Below, piece by piece: positions 1 to 12,122 of a stretch of DNA of 64,000 nt (position 1 is its first letter; every line of letters starts with the position of its first letter). The stretch comes from Bathymodiolus brooksi (Eukaryota; Mollusca; Bivalvia; Mytilida; Modiolidae), in contig OY804584.1 in assembly GCA_963680875.1 (NCBI GenBank), forward strand, positions 91,262,031 to 91,326,030. The letters run 5' to 3'. The position numbers and the translations under genes are program-made. The notes under the pieces are model-generated. The model was not told where the DNA came from and ran no database searches. It saw only the letters and a program-made list of their open reading frames with translations.

Positions 1-45
1 AGTACACCTTGCCATGGAATCCAACTACCATATGACCACGCCCTC
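1..45 (-). mobile_element. SINE family B fragment (tRNA-like head)
   Basis: The first bases are the reverse complement of the head of the SINE called family B here, with the block reading CATATGGTAGTTGGATT on the minus strand. It is cut by the window edge or truncated. Short and diverged, so only tentatively assigned. Confidence 0.35.
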
Positions 46-258
46 TCCCCTTTATGGGAATGAAAAGTTTTTGTTTCTAATCTATTGACTGCATATTCAC
101 CTGTACTCTATTTGAAAATAAAAAAAAATAGGTCAAAATCACATGTAAAGATAAAATCTAAAGAGGAAAGTACAGTGGTCCCCAAGTCACCTTCCCACAG
201 GGTGTTAGGTCATTATACAAACCAATTGTTGTTGAACAAAATATAGCTCTAAAAAAAT

Positions 259-439
259 CAGTCAAACCTGCATTAAGAGTTCACCTTTGGGACAACAAAA
301 AAGTGGCCTTATATGGCAGGTGACCTCTTAAAAGAGGTTAAATTCATATGAAGTTTTCTGTGATAGGACAAGAAAAAGGTGATCTTTTAACAGAGGTGGC
401 TGCTTAATAGAGGTGACCACATGTGCAGGTTTGACTGTA
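259..439. mobile_element. TA-flanked MITE, TACAGTCAAACCTG family, copy 1
   Basis: The element starts with CAGTCAAACCTG and ends with CAGGTTTGACTGTA, a terminal inverted repeat. The interior repeats blocks such as GTGACCACCTCTATTAAG in direct and inverted form. It has no coding capacity. Related copies lie at 1048, 14531 and 55520. The TA at the borders suggests a Tc1/mariner-type non-autonomous element, which is inference. Confidence 0.6.
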
Positions 440-440
440 T

Positions 441-751
441 TTAATTGCTTTTCAGATATAGACATTAAAAAAAAGATTTAATGCCCAAAATTGGATTTTG
501 ACTTCAGCCGAACTCAAAATTCAATGACTTTTAAATTTTTTACCTCTTTATTTACAATTCTATATGAATACCTTTATAACCAATCATAGTCTTGTAAATC
601 ACTTTCTGCTGATTTATACTATTAAGTAATTCTTTAATAGATCTGTCATAATTTGTTTAATTGTGTTCATCAAATTATACCAACAATTTTATTATAGGCA
701 ACAAATTATACTCCCTTTTAAGCTAGTGAAAATAAAATATGCATATATTAT
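441..751. other. AT-rich intergenic stretch, nothing recognised
   Basis: Low-complexity AT-rich DNA between two mobile elements. No open frame, exon-like segment or RNA gene was seen. Confidence 0.5.
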
Positions 752-985
752 TCACCAGTGACCGAGTGAGTGATTGTTGTTATAACACCAACTCAGCAAT
801 TTTTCAGCTATATCATGGCTAGAACAAGTCAACATAATTTTCAATGAGATGAGGTCAGCTTTGTACTAGACCAACACGCTCGAAGGCACAATCTACCACA
901 CAACCATTACATCACATAATACAAGTTTTTGCTTAATAGAGGTGTTCACTATAAATGCAGGTTTCACAACCATTACACCACCGAT
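752..985 (-). mobile_element. SINE family A, interrupted by a MITE fragment
   Basis: The left part (from about 752) carries the family A block GTGATTGTTGTTATAACACC followed by the CAGCTATATCATGG core. The right end, ACCACCGATGCGGC, is the 5' end of the tRNA-like head in reverse complement. Between about 915 and 968 lies MITE-like sequence (GCTTAATAGAGGTG ... GCAGGTTT). The block CACAACCATTACA occurs on both sides of this insert, as a target duplication would. Confidence 0.55.
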
Positions 986-1047
986 GCGGCAACTCCCTTT
1001 TAATGTAGAGATACATGTATTTTTAAAATACCACTTCTTTGAACCAT

Positions 1048-1217
1048 ATAGTCAAACCTGCTTTAGTGACCACCTCTATTAAGCAATAACTTATATTGTG
1101 TGACCTCAATTTAGATATCCCTTCACAGTGCATTTTATATTAATTAAACCTGTATTAAATGACCACCTGCCTTATGTGACCACATTTGACCATTGCCTTG
1201 CAAGGTTCGACTGTATA
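1048..1217. mobile_element. TA-flanked MITE, TACAGTCAAACCTG family, copy 2
   Basis: Begins TATAGTCAAACCTGC and ends AAGGTTCGACTGTATA. The terminal repeats are inverted, and the interior is built of GTGACCACCT-type blocks as in the copies at 259, 14531 and 55520. No reading frame of its own. Confidence 0.65.
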
Positions 1218-1419
1218 TTGAAAAATCAGGAAAATTATTAACAGGTTCCGTGAAACTTTTCACTTACTTATCAGCTACGATACTTTATGCTCTCTCCACC
1301 AACTGCAATAGGCTAGTAGAAGAGACATTTCCAGCCCCAAAATCTCAAAAGAATAAGCGAGAGGCCGACTTCGTTAATTTAAATTTTACAAGGGCAATGC
1401 AAAGCATGGCGTATCCCCT

Positions 1420-1625
1420 CGCCTAAAAATTTGACCCGGTGACCTTGACCTTTGACCTTGAAAATCAATAGGGTTCTAGATTCTCTTAAGGACTAAGTAT
1501 GTAAAAAGCTTGGTCAAAATCCATTGAAGGATGTTGATTCTAGAGTGTTCACAAGGATGTTACGGAACGACGGACGGTAGCGTTACTATATCCCTTCGCA
1601 ACTTCGTTGGCGAGGGAATAAAAAC
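1420..1625. repeat. Dispersed repeat with triple nuclear-receptor-type half-sites
   Basis: The segment contains TGACCTTGACCTTTGACCTT, which on the minus strand is three AGGTCA-type half-sites in a row with DR0/DR1 spacing. It ends in ACGGACGG and CGCAACTTCGTTGGCGAGGG. Sequences of this style are common dispersed repeats in bivalve genomes (general knowledge). No second good copy was found in this window, so repeat status is partly inferred. Confidence 0.4.
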
Positions 1626-3808
1626 TGAAAATGTCTGCAACAATTAAAAAAAAATGTTGAAGTTGTCGTGGTATCAATCTTACATTCTATATGTCACATG
1701 AGATATTTAAATTGTCTGCTTAATAGAAGATATATGCAGTGGTATACTAGGCCTAGTTTAGAAAACAGCATAATTTTTTAAGTTTTCAAGATAAAAGATT
1801 CTGAAGAAAAAAAACTTGCTAGTATTTCTTGACAAATTCAATTAAAATCAATTTCAATTACAAGACACTACAAATTTTAATTTGTATATCTCTAACTGGG
1901 TAAACACAATGATCTGATTTGAGGATGCTCTCATCTGCTCTAGAGGATGAGCAGTTCCTGCATTTTGACTAAAATTGGTTTCAATCCATCCCATGGTTCT
2001 GAAGAAGATTTTCAAAGATTTCCTATTTTTCAACCAATTAGAAGCCATGGCAGCCATCTTTAATATTAGGCAAGGTCAGCTGACACAATTTTGAAAGCAT
2101 TCAGAGTGTCACATCAGAGTTTGGTCCAATTTGACCTAGTGGTTCTTGAGAAGATCAAATGCGAAAAGTTAACGGATGACAGACGACAAACACAAAGTGA
2201 TGGGAAAAGCTCATTTGAGCCCTCTGCCCTGGCGAACTAAAAGCTTTTTTGAGAACTATCAAATGGACACTCCTACCAAGTTTGAACACAATTGGTCCTG
2301 TGGTTTAAGGGAAGAGATTAAAATGTAAAAGTTTACGGACGATGAGGAGAGATGGACATCAAGTAATGATAATACCTCTCATAACCCTTAAAGGTCTCAT
2401 TTTCATTCAAGCACACCCTTATCAATACATGAAAAACACAACACAAACTAAAGTTTGTCGACCAGCTCGATGCATGAGTGAACTTTTTTCTCAGCTGTCG
2501 ATTTAATACAACTAAAATTTCCAATATAGAATACTTTTACAAATTATACAAAATTTATATATACAATGTACAATATTTTTATGTCATGTTAGAATTTGTA
2601 TAATGATCATTGGCGTTCCCAATTTCTTGTATTGTTGTATACTACTGATCATGGTCTTGTGTCATGGCAGATCTCCGATTAAAAAAATAAAAAAACAAAA
2701 CAATAAAAAATGCCAAAACAGATTGCAAAAAACAGAAAATAAATTCTAAAAAAAGGAAAGAAAATATTTACATTAGTAATGAATTAATGCATATAATTGC
2801 ACTTATCTTAATTTTGGAAATTTAGAGAATTATTGAATTATTTAACTAAAAATCACCAAAAGTAAGACTTTTTAAAATGTTCAAAGAAGAACTAAAGTGA
2901 TACATTTTGAAAGATTAAAAGAATATATTTAAATTATTATGCCAAACAGCTTGCTCATTTTGTTCATGTTAATTGTCGGCTTCAAAATATAAATATTTAT
3001 TGAAAGTCGACTATTAAAGTGCAGGGGGAATGCAATGCACAGTTAGATAGGGAAATGTAATGCTTTGTTAGATGGGGAAATTTAGTGCTCGGTTAGCTGA
3101 GGTTTACAACAAAACAAGCAAGACAATAAATAAATTTAACAAACGATTTTTACTTATCTCTCTAAAATGTATCAGCTTATAATTTATTTTTAAAACATTT
3201 AAAAAAAATTCAAGATTAAAGTTTACTGAAATTTTTAAAATGGAATTATTTTTGAAAATGATTTAAAAAAATTAAATGTTAAAGATAAAACATCAGAATC
3301 TCCACTTTTTGAATCCATGTAAGTAACTATGACAACAATTAGAAAGTGTTCTGCACCTATGATAATTATTGGAATAATTGGACTATTAGAGGACTAAAAA
3401 AGTCAGGAACAAGCCATATTTTATAGGTTTTACCACAAAATATGCTGAACCTTGCTTCCATATTCCTGTAATAGTACAACATTCATATTTATACAATTTA
3501 ATAAGCAAACATTCAAATTAAAAATATTTAAAGGGCGATAACTCTGGATAATTTTTATACACATTTTATCACAGCAAAAAAAATAGTTAATTCATTACTT
3601 ACCTGGTTTAAAGCTAAAAAAAATAGATTACCAAATACAATTTTTTTTTTTTAGAAAGACTCATTAATTTTTGATAATGTTTTTTTTTTATGTAAATGTA
3701 AGTTAAATTCGAAAAAAAATATACTTAAGACTTGGAATTTTGGAAAGTATAAAACTTTAAAGTGCTTTAAACCAAGTAGACTGACATGACATAACTAATA
3801 CAAGAGTA
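1626..3808. other. AT-rich gene-poor stretch
   Basis: No exon-like segment is supported. Around 2085-2235 and 2240-2350 two related, diverged blocks occur, with CCTAGTGGTTCTTGAGAAG versus CCTGTGGTTTAAGGGAAGAG followed by ACGGATGA and ACGGACGATG. They look like old copies of one dispersed repeat. The remainder is simple AT-rich DNA with many A/T runs. Confidence 0.45.
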
Positions 3809-4457
3809 CAAAAATAACTGATTGATGGTCTGGCTAGAATTTTACTTTTTGTTTATTAAATTCCCTCCAAAATTTAAAAGAACATTTTTTTTCTTTTTTT
3901 TTCTTTATTTATTTGTGTATGTTTTTTGTTGTTGTTTTTGTACAATTCTGTTATCCCATCCTTTACAGAGCCTGTTTTTGTTTCTAGCAAGACCATAAGT
4001 TACAAAGAAACGCACCACTTCTACCAAAACAAAATTTTAAAAATAAAGAAAAGAAATATAATTTAACCTTAAGCATAGAAATGTGACGTTTCTTATTCAA
4101 TCCCCCTTTTTTTTAGGGGATTATATTTACAATTTTATTAAAATGTTAAAGTCTTTATATCTCACATATACAAAAATAACTGATTGGTGGTCTGGCTAGA
4201 ATTTTACTTTTTGTTTATTAAATTCCCTCCAAAATTTAAAAGAACATTTTTTTTTTTTTTTTTTTTTTATTTATTTGTGTATGTTTTTTATTGTTGTTTT
4301 TGTACAATTCTGTTATCCCATCCTTTACAGAGCCTGTTTTTGTTTCTAGCAAGACCATAAGTTACAAAGAAACGCACCACTTCTACCAAACAAAATTTTA
4401 AAAATAAAGAAAAGAAATATAATTTAACCTTAAGCATAGAAATGTGACGTTTCTTAA
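3809..4457. repeat. Direct duplication, two copies of about 287 bp
   Basis: Positions 3809-4096 and 4171-4457 are nearly identical, from AAAAATAACTGATTG to GAAATGTGACGTTTCTTA. Differences are mainly the length of a T run and single bases. The offset is about 362 bp, with a 74-bp AT-rich spacer. The high identity implies a recent local duplication or an assembly duplication. No coding content is convincing. Confidence 0.8.
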
Positions 4458-4607
4458 CTACAAAAATATACAATATTACAAATAAAAAATTAGTTCTGAT
4501 ATTCCTTTTTAATACATTCATTGTGAAATGAGTGTTTTTTTTTATTTTCACTTTAATTGTCAGTGTCAAATATCTTGAAATCATGATTTTTGCCTGTGTC
4601 TTTCATC

Positions 4608-4680
4608 CCATCTTCATCTGTGACTCTTCATCTGTGATCTCTTCATCTGTGACTCTTCATCTGTGCCTTTGTCTTTCATC
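4608..4680. repeat. Short tandem repeat of CTTCATCTGTGA type
   Basis: Four to five imperfect copies of CTTCATCTGTGACT follow each other, ending in a CTTTGTCTTTCATCC variant. Simple-sequence expansion. Confidence 0.7.
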
Positions 4681-5320
4681 CATGGCTCGGTACATTACAC
4701 TGAAAACATAAAAGGTATCAGAACTTGAAAAATGCCATATTAAATAAACAATATTTTCCATGGTGCTAATAAACTGAGAAAAAATACATGTGCATTCAGT
4801 AACTGGACCCTCCAAATTAAATCTTTAATGAAATCTGCACCCATTAAACATTTCCAAAATCTGGTCAGATGCAACTCATATCTGGGCTCTCTAATTACAA
4901 GTCCTCCCCAGATAACAGTGTTCACTTTATATGTTATTCATGTCAACTGGAACCTATAATTACAAGTTTTACGCTGACTACTGGTCACTTTACAAAATAC
5001 AAGTCCTCTCCTGACATGTACAATGGCATTATCTTTATTTCAATAAAAATGTTTTAAGAAAAAAAAAATCACTTATGTCGTACTTATGTTGTGCACATTT
5101 CTAGAAGTTTCATTAATCGATTAATTATACCAGTTTAGCTTTTTTTGTGCCTGTCCCAAGCAAGGACCTTCATTTCCAAAGCAATCTCAAATTTTTATTA
5201 AAATAATAATGCAGTGTGGGAAATGACCGCTCGCCAAAGGCGAGTGGAAATTTCGGGTGGCGAGCAAGATCCACTTTATACTCGCCAGTCTGGCGAGTAA
5301 CAGTTGTAAGGCGAGTAGGA

Positions 5321-5465
5321 ACTTGATCATGATTGTATGATAGTAGGATTTACTTCTACCTATGGTAGCTGTCATGGTCATGGTCATGATTGTATGATAG
5401 TAGGATTTACTTCTATACCAATGGTAGCTGTCATGGTCATGATTGTATGATAGTAGGTATGCCAG
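5321..5465. repeat. Tandem repeat of about 60 bp, 2.5 copies
   Basis: The block starting CATGATTGTATGATAGTAGG recurs three times within about 145 bp inside the CAGTGTGGGAAA element, separated by GGTAGCTGTCATGG. The GTATGATAGTAGGATTTAC motif resembles part of the SINE family B head and may derive from it. Confidence 0.6.
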
Positions 5466-6535
5466 AAGCTGCCATTTTGTTTTCTGATTCACAACTTCAG
5501 AGATGTGGACTACGATTTTAAAAGCATTTTTTAAGAAATTCCTTTTGAATTTTTGTTGACTGTCAGTTTGCTTGAAAATCGGATTGGTTTTTATTATCAG
5601 TAACAAACAAAAAAACAGCCTAACTCCAGTGTGGGAAACGACCGCTCGCCAACTCGCCAAAGTCGAGTGGAAATTTCGGGTGGCGAGTAAGATCCACTTT
5701 ATACTCGCCAGTCTGGCGAGTAAGTTGTAAGGCGAGTAGGAACTTGAAAACGCTTGCCACGCTAACTGGTTTACAGCTTTAAAATATCATAGCTCCCAAA
5801 CAGTTAAATTTTCTGTTAACTGTGTCATTTATCCATTTATCCAACATTTTATTAATAGTACACAAATTATGTGATCGTCTCGGTCCAGTAAATTTTTAAT
5901 CAGCTGATCAGGATATTAAAGTGCCGACTAAAGTTCACCTGTGTTATCTCATGGGGATTATTTTATTTGTTCCTAATTGACCAATTCAAGTGTAGAACAT
6001 TCTAGTTTAGTGAAATCGATAATTATTTTCCAGTATATTTTGTATAAAAAGCTTGTTCTCCACGTTCATTGTGAGATGTAATGCAACCGCCATTGCTTAC
6101 TACAACTTCGTGCACATGCTCGTGTTTGATGGAAAAGCTATATAATAGCTATATTTAGATATTTTGTGATAATAATTTTATATTGTAAAATGATCTACCC
6201 TGTGATTTTTTTTTCAACAACATACATTTTTTATAGTATATATTTTATTATACAATACAATATTGAACTGATTTTTGCTAACACTTCAATCATTGAATAT
6301 TGATTTTTTTTTCGGATGTTGAACATTTTGATCCCGGAATTGCAAAACCTTGTATACTTTTATTGCTTTATTTAAAAAAAAAATAACACCAAGAACATCA
6401 ATGATTTCAGTCTTCTTATTCCGAAAAAGAAATACAGCAAAATTAAGGTATTCTGTAAACAAAATCGTCATTTTTATCGAGACTATTTTGAGGGATTCCA
6501 GATTTTTTTAACTTCATCCTTGTATAGGTCGACGT

Positions 6536-6589
6536 GGACGATAGGTCAAGCCAGCGTGTTGAGGAAGGAAAAATATCGACCTATCGTCC
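6536..6589. repeat. Hairpin with 12-bp perfect arms
   Basis: GGACGATAGGTC at 6536-6547 is repeated as its exact reverse complement GACCTATCGTCC at 6578-6589 with a 30-bp loop. It lies near the right end of the CAGTGTGGGAAA element. The function is unknown. Confidence 0.7.
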
Positions 6590-6728
6590 GTAAAATACGG
6601 TATTTGGTATTTGTTGGCAAGTTTAAAAAAAATGTCACTCGCCAAACATGGCGAGCTCTATTTCATTTTGGCGAGTACTTCTTTCAGCCATTTTGGCGAG
6701 TGTTTGAAAAAAATGATTTCCCACACTG

Positions 6729-8921
6729 TAATGGTATATACTCACCTAATAAACTCCATGGTTACACAACATCTACTTCCCATTGGATATTTTTATGAGA
6801 ATAGACTACATTCCAGTACTGAAATTTAAAAAATATCAATATTTCATCACCAACAAAACTGATAAAAGTCTATTTTTTTATGTCTTGTTGCAATGATTTT
6901 GTATTGGTATAGCGGTAACTAAAATATTGAGTGAGAGATTGTTGCTTAACTGTAAGTGACCAAAAGGAAGAACATATTTCTTTTTGACCAGATGATAATG
7001 ATGTCTTCTTTGAACTAGACCGTTACACACAAAGAAAGATTTTGGTGCTATTTCACAGAAACGAGTCCACAGAACCTGTGTCTGAAGTGGGACACATTAT
7101 ACTGGCTCCAAGACAACTAGTTTTTGTTCTTTTACTTTACATGATCCTCCATGCTAAGCAGACATTTTTTTTTATATCTGTATTGCTGTTGCAGATCCAA
7201 TTATCAAGAAGGCAGAGGGTGGTGATCCCATTCTTCAGTTTACTGCTGATACATTTTTGTACCAGTCCTAAGCCAGGAACTGGATTTCCATCGACATATG
7301 TTGTGGTCTTTTTTTTCAATCATTTGAAAAGAGATGTAATTGTTTGTTTTGTTGATATTAGTGGATGTTATTTCCATCACTTTCAATAAATAAAATTTTT
7401 ATTGTGTTTGGTTTGTGCTAACAGGGAATCAAACTCATGATCACCCTAACCTTATACACACCATTGAGTCAGTTTTATACACAGTAGTCACCCTCTAATA
7501 AGGCTACCACTTGTGCAAAAAAAATAATTGTCTGATAAGAAGGATAGACTCTTGAGGGGGGTCAATTTAGTAGTATTGTACTATCTCAGTACATCTGATA
7601 TATGGCTTGATAAGAGGTGTGGCCTTTTAGTTGGAGTGTCCTTATATCAGGGGAACTATTGTATCACATTGAAAAACAGTCAGGTTAGTGCTATGGGTGT
7701 TAAACACCACTATCAACAACATCAGTTACGTAATATCACAGAAAGTCAGTTTAAACGATGGAGAAAACGGAAGTACTCGAACCAGCTGCAAACTGACAGA
7801 CTTTATCACATGATGTATACAGTACAATTCTATATGATCTGGAATCTAACATTAGCAAGACAACATACATTTAGATATGCTGACTTCATCTGGTACTGCC
7901 AAGCACCTGTCATAGTATGTTGTGTTGTCAACTAGAATTTGCCAAGTTTATTTATAAAGGGTAAAAGAAAAACAAATTATGATATTTTGTTTTTTTTTTA
8001 ATGACAGTAAATATCATATGTACTTGTGGAAATTTATGTTAGCAAATATTAATATTACACGGATCTGTATCATGACTTTATCAGTACTTACTGAATGAAT
8101 ACCATGGTTAGACATCATCCACTTCCTATGGGACAGAGTATGGGATTGGATTACGTTTCAGTGCTTAAATAAAATTATAAAATCATAATTATAAATGGTA
8201 ATTTGAATTGTAAAATCATGAAGCATTCATTATTTAAAAAAAAATGATTTGAAAAGTACACATGACAAAGAATGTTCTGTCCTGTATTGCACATTTTCAG
8301 TGAGACTTACACGTTTAGTTAATGGCACTGCATTTTATAACTATTTTGTATTGTGGTTTCATTCATTTTCGTAGATAAATGGATAGCGAGATATTCATTG
8401 ACTTTTGAATTCATAGTCGTGATAGCCACCGTGCAGTCACACGTTATGATTAACTGTCTGGTTTCCTCATGATTCTGCGTCTGTGGCACAGGTTAGTTGA
8501 ATGGTCAAGTGTCCACACAGTCCAACTTTAAAATTTGACTAAATGTTTTTCACTGTTCTCACGATACAATTCTCCTCAAACTGTCAGATGGATATAGGAA
8601 ACCAACCGATGTTGAAATGTCTAACAGGAACCACGAAAATTGGTATTCAACAAATAAAATTATCAATTCACACATCAGAGGAAAATTACGAAAACTTCAT
8701 TTATTGCCTATTACACATTTTTAAATTTGTAAATTGTATTTTTTATCATTTCATCATTATGTTATATTGTACACAATACTAATTATTGTCTACTATAATA
8801 AAATATATACCTCTTGTATGCCATGGATGAAGATTTGGTATACATCTGTGTGCTTCTTTCTTCTAACTGTCTGGTAGTGACAGTAAATCTTACAAGCAGT
8901 TTTTAAGGAAATTAAATGAAT
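6729..8921. other. Gene-poor stretch with only short chance frames
   Basis: Several open frames of 60-135 codons occur here (for example 7042-7389 and 7528-7935). None shows a recognisable domain, a sensible start context or a consistent splice partner, and residue usage is rich in F, Y, I, C and H as expected from AT-rich noncoding DNA. Apart from the MITE at 7481 nothing is annotated. Confidence 0.5.
7481..7662. mobile_element. TIR element, ACAGTAGTCACCC type
   Basis: The left border ACAGTAGTCACCC is matched at the right by GGGGAACTATTGT in inverted orientation (10 of 13 positions). About 180 bp, no coding capacity. The open frame that begins inside it at 7528 is therefore probably chance. 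A related left end may be present at 170-190. Probable MITE; family uncertain. Confidence 0.4.
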
Positions 8922-9690
8922 GTATTGACTGTCCTTCGATTTAAATTTTCTGATAACCTCTTTGGTATCTTCAAACTCTTCTTACCCTTCCAGAGCATCT
9001 GAGCTCAACCCCGGTTTTTGTGGGGTTCATGGTGCTTGATCGTTAGTTTTCTGTGTAGTGTTTTGTAGATCTTTGTTTTTGTTTTTTTTTTTCCATTGTA
9101 TTGTCTGTCCTTTGATTTACGGATTCTGATAACCCTCTTGGTATCTTCAAACTCTTCTTACCCTTCAAGAGCATCTGAGCTCAACCCCGGTTTTTGTGGG
9201 GTTCATGGTGCTTGATCGTTAGTTTTCTGTGTAGTGTTTTGTAGATCATTGTTTTTGGGGTTTTTATCCATTGTATTGTCTGTCCTTCGATTTATGGATT
9301 CTGATAACCCTCTTGGTATCTTCAAACTCTTCTTACCCTTCCCGAGCATCTGAGCTCAACCCCGGTTTTTGTGGGGTTCATGGTGCTTGATCGTTAGTTT
9401 TCTGTGTAGTGTTTTGTAGATCATTGTTTTTGGGGTTTTTGTCCATTGTATTGTCTGTCCTTCGATTTATGGATTCTGATAACCCTCTTGGTATCTTCAA
9501 ACTCTTCTTACCCTTCAAGAGCATCTGAGCTCAACCCGGTTTTTGTGGGGTTCATGGTGCTTGATCGTTAAGTTTTCTGTGTAGTATTTTGCAGATCATT
9601 GTTTTGGTTTGTTTTTTCCCCATTGTATTGTCTGTCCTTCGATTTACGGATTCTGATTACCACTTTGGTATCTTCAAACTCTTTTTGTCC
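8922..9690. repeat. Tandem array, about 4.3 copies of a 175-bp unit
   Basis: The word TTGTCTGTCC recurs at 9101, 9276, 9451 and 9628, with a variant at 8925, giving a period of 175-177 bp. Each unit carries GAGCATCTGAGCTCAACC followed by a GGTTTTTGTGGGGTTCATGG block. Copies are very similar to each other. A single inverted relative lies at about 15590-15770, so the unit is itself a dispersed repeat that expanded here. Confidence 0.85.
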
Positions 9691-9891
9691 CTATTAAAAC
9701 CCCTTAAATTTTAAACCTACCAAAAGTATTGTTGACTGTACTTTCAGCAGCTTTGATGCCATCTTGAATAGGCTGTGGTGTCTGCACGAGTGCATCTTAA
9801 AACACATTTTTTATGGATATTATCAAAAAATTTTTTTTGCTAACTTTATAAAAATTGCCATTAATACCAAATCTTAAGAAAAAAACTATTA

Positions 9892-10255
9892 GTCATTTTG
9901 AGAATATTTGAAGAAAATCAAAATCCTGTGGACATGCACACCTCCATTATGTGCATAAACATCATACAAAATATTAAAGCTGTAGCTCCAAAACTGTAGG
10001 AGGAGATAGCCGGACAAACCATGTATCTATATCCGGACGAACGAACAAAATGACTTAAGTCCAACTACCTGTCATTTTTAGAATATTTTATGGAAAATCT
10101 AAATCATGTGGACATGCACACCTCCATTATGTGTATAAACATCCTGCAAAATATTAAAGCTGTAGTTCTAAAACTGTAGGAGTTAGCCGGACAAACGGAC
10201 GGACAGGGGTAAATTAATATGCCCCCCGACTCTACGTCACGGGGACATAAAAAGT
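9892..10255. repeat. Two tandem copies of a 180-bp dispersed repeat
   Basis: Positions 9893 and 10073 begin matching segments with GTGGACATGCACACCTCCAT, AAAATATTAAAGCTGTAG and AGCCGGACAAAC. The second copy continues into GGACGGACAGGGG and GCCCCCCGACTC. The minus-strand frame at 10104-10313 lies in this repeat and is not a gene. Confidence 0.75.
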
Positions 10256-11048
10256 CACTAGAAATGAGATTTGTTTTCAAAATTATATTAAATTTACAAA
10301 AGATCCAAAACAAACAAAAATATTAATTTTACAATTTGCCAAAAGTATTGCTGTAGGCCACTCTTACTTCTGAAAAAACAAAAATAGATTAGTATACCTG
10401 AAAAACAAAAGCTGATTAATACATGCAATTTTTTTGTTTTTTTCCATGCAATTTTTTGGGTTTTTTTGTTTTTTTTTTGTTTTTTTGTAAAAGCATCTCT
10501 GTTTTTGCATCATACTAACATCACAAACCAACACTTGCCATAAATGTATCTTTACAGGAGATCATGATGTAGTTGGGAAAAAAACTAGAGTACACATTTT
10601 TTATGGGAAATAGACTGCATACAGGTAGTACATGATATAACTGATAACATTTTAAACCATACATACATTTATATAGTCGAAATTTACAGCACACAAGTTT
10701 CAAATTTAGGGAAGAGGTCGTCTCACATGCAACGTTGAGGTGTGAGTTTTTTTCATCCTTGTATATAAACAGCAAACTCTAAGCATAGGTAAACCAAAAT
10801 GATACCACACATGTCCTTGATAGATGTGACTGAAAAACATCAAGCTACACATATTGTTCAGTTGACAAAAAAAAAGAATTCCTACATATACTTCATTACC
10901 ATGATTTGTGCCGCATTTTCAATTAAAACTAGTTTCTCATGAACTAACACATTTGAGATCCATTCCATTAGTACTTCAAAATCCTTAATCCATTTAATTA
11001 TCGACGATATAAAAAATTATTATATTTTTGGCACTATTGTGTCTTTAT
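10256..11048. other. AT-rich stretch, nothing recognised
   Basis: Contains long T and A runs and a chance 84-codon minus-strand frame at 10521-10775. No domain, RNA gene or repeat pair was seen. Confidence 0.4.
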
Positions 11049-11049
11049 T

Positions 11050-11210
11050 AAATGTGAAACCTAACTGGGAAAAAGTTAATTATCTATCATTCAATTCTTT
11101 CATACACCCATTTCTTGCATGCTACCTATGTTAAATGTGAAACCTAACTGAGAAAAAGTTATTTATCTATCATTCATCCTTGCATACCCCCGTTTCTAGC
11201 ATGCAACATT
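11050..11210. repeat. Tandem duplication with 83-bp period
   Basis: AAATGTGAAACCTAACTG begins at 11050 and again at 11133. Both copies continue through TTATCTATCATTCA to TTTCTTGCATGC or TTTCTAGCATGC. Two copies, mildly diverged. Confidence 0.7.
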
Positions 11211-12023
11211 CACACATAAACCTTGATTAATTATCAAATTTTATTTTTATTGAAGTACATAAAAAAGATAAATGATCTCGGGAACATATATAATTCTATG
11301 ATAAACCTAATTCTAATTCAAAATGCTGATTTTTTTTGGTACGAGTTCTGCTGTTGAGATCATTAAGAAGATGTTATCGATCAGCTTCACACTGACACCG
11401 ATCTGTTTTGAGCTATTTCATACTGGGGCAGTATGGGTAATTAATTACTAATAAAGATTCTCGGAAAATCAGTATTTTCACGAGACGGGATGTGGAAGCT
11501 AATGAACACAAGAAAGAAAAATTACATTTTACACTTCGAACTAAACAAAAGTCTAGGAATAATAGCTTTTATTAAAAAAAATAATTTTAACTTTGACGTC
11601 ATTCACTTTTCCAAATGAAGGTTTGCAATATCTTAATGATGCATACAGAAATGTAACAATATCACATACTAAATACATGATATTAATGATTAAAAACATA
11701 TTTACATATTTACAGTATATACAAAAATATATTTACACTATACATATATACATAGACGTATTTACAAGTAGAGTAGAAGACCTTGGACACTGAGTTTAAC
11801 CAAGAACAGATAGGTTGGGAGAGAGCTTTAACACAACTTTAACCAAGAACCTTGGAAATTGGGTTTGGGAAAAGAAGGGGCAGATTAACATAAATACACT
11901 AAAAGACTTTGGAAACTGGGTTTGGGTGGGGTGGGGTTAGAAGGGGACATAAATTGACACCTTACCTATTGGTGTTCTACATTCACCTATTTGTGCTCAA
12001 TATTAGGACAACTGACATAATTG

Positions 12024-12122
12024 CTTTATGTGATAAAGTGTCAGTGGTTTTCTCCACCCACCAATATAACTGACCGCCATTACTGAAATATTGTTGAAAG
12101 TGGCATTAAACACCAAAACTCT
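12024..12122 (+). mobile_element. SINE family B/C 3' fragment
   Basis: The segment carries GTGATAAAGTGTCAGTGG, GGTTTTCTCC, then TGAAATATTGTTGAAAGTGG and the end CATTAAACACC. This is the 3' body shared by SINE families B and C. The tRNA-like head is missing. Confidence 0.65.

Larger units (their letters stand above)
5212..6728. mobile_element. hAT-like TIR element (CAGTGTGGGAAA ends)
   Basis: The left end reads CAGTGTGGGAAATGACC and the right end ATTTCCCACACTG, a 13-bp terminal inverted repeat. Sub-terminal CTCGCC/GGCGAG blocks repeat on both ends. The left end occurs twice, at 5212 and 5627, each followed by about 100 bp of matching sequence, so a 5' end has been duplicated or a second copy inserted. 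No transposase was recognised in about 1.5 kb; the 157-codon minus-strand frame at 5187-5660 is largely tandem-repeat derived. An 8-bp target duplication is not clear (5 of 8 bases match). Confidence 0.55.

Noticed and set aside
7042..7935. Frames of 115 and 135 codons as genes
   Set aside because: Rich in F, Y, I, H and C, no domain, one begins in a MITE, no splice or promoter support.
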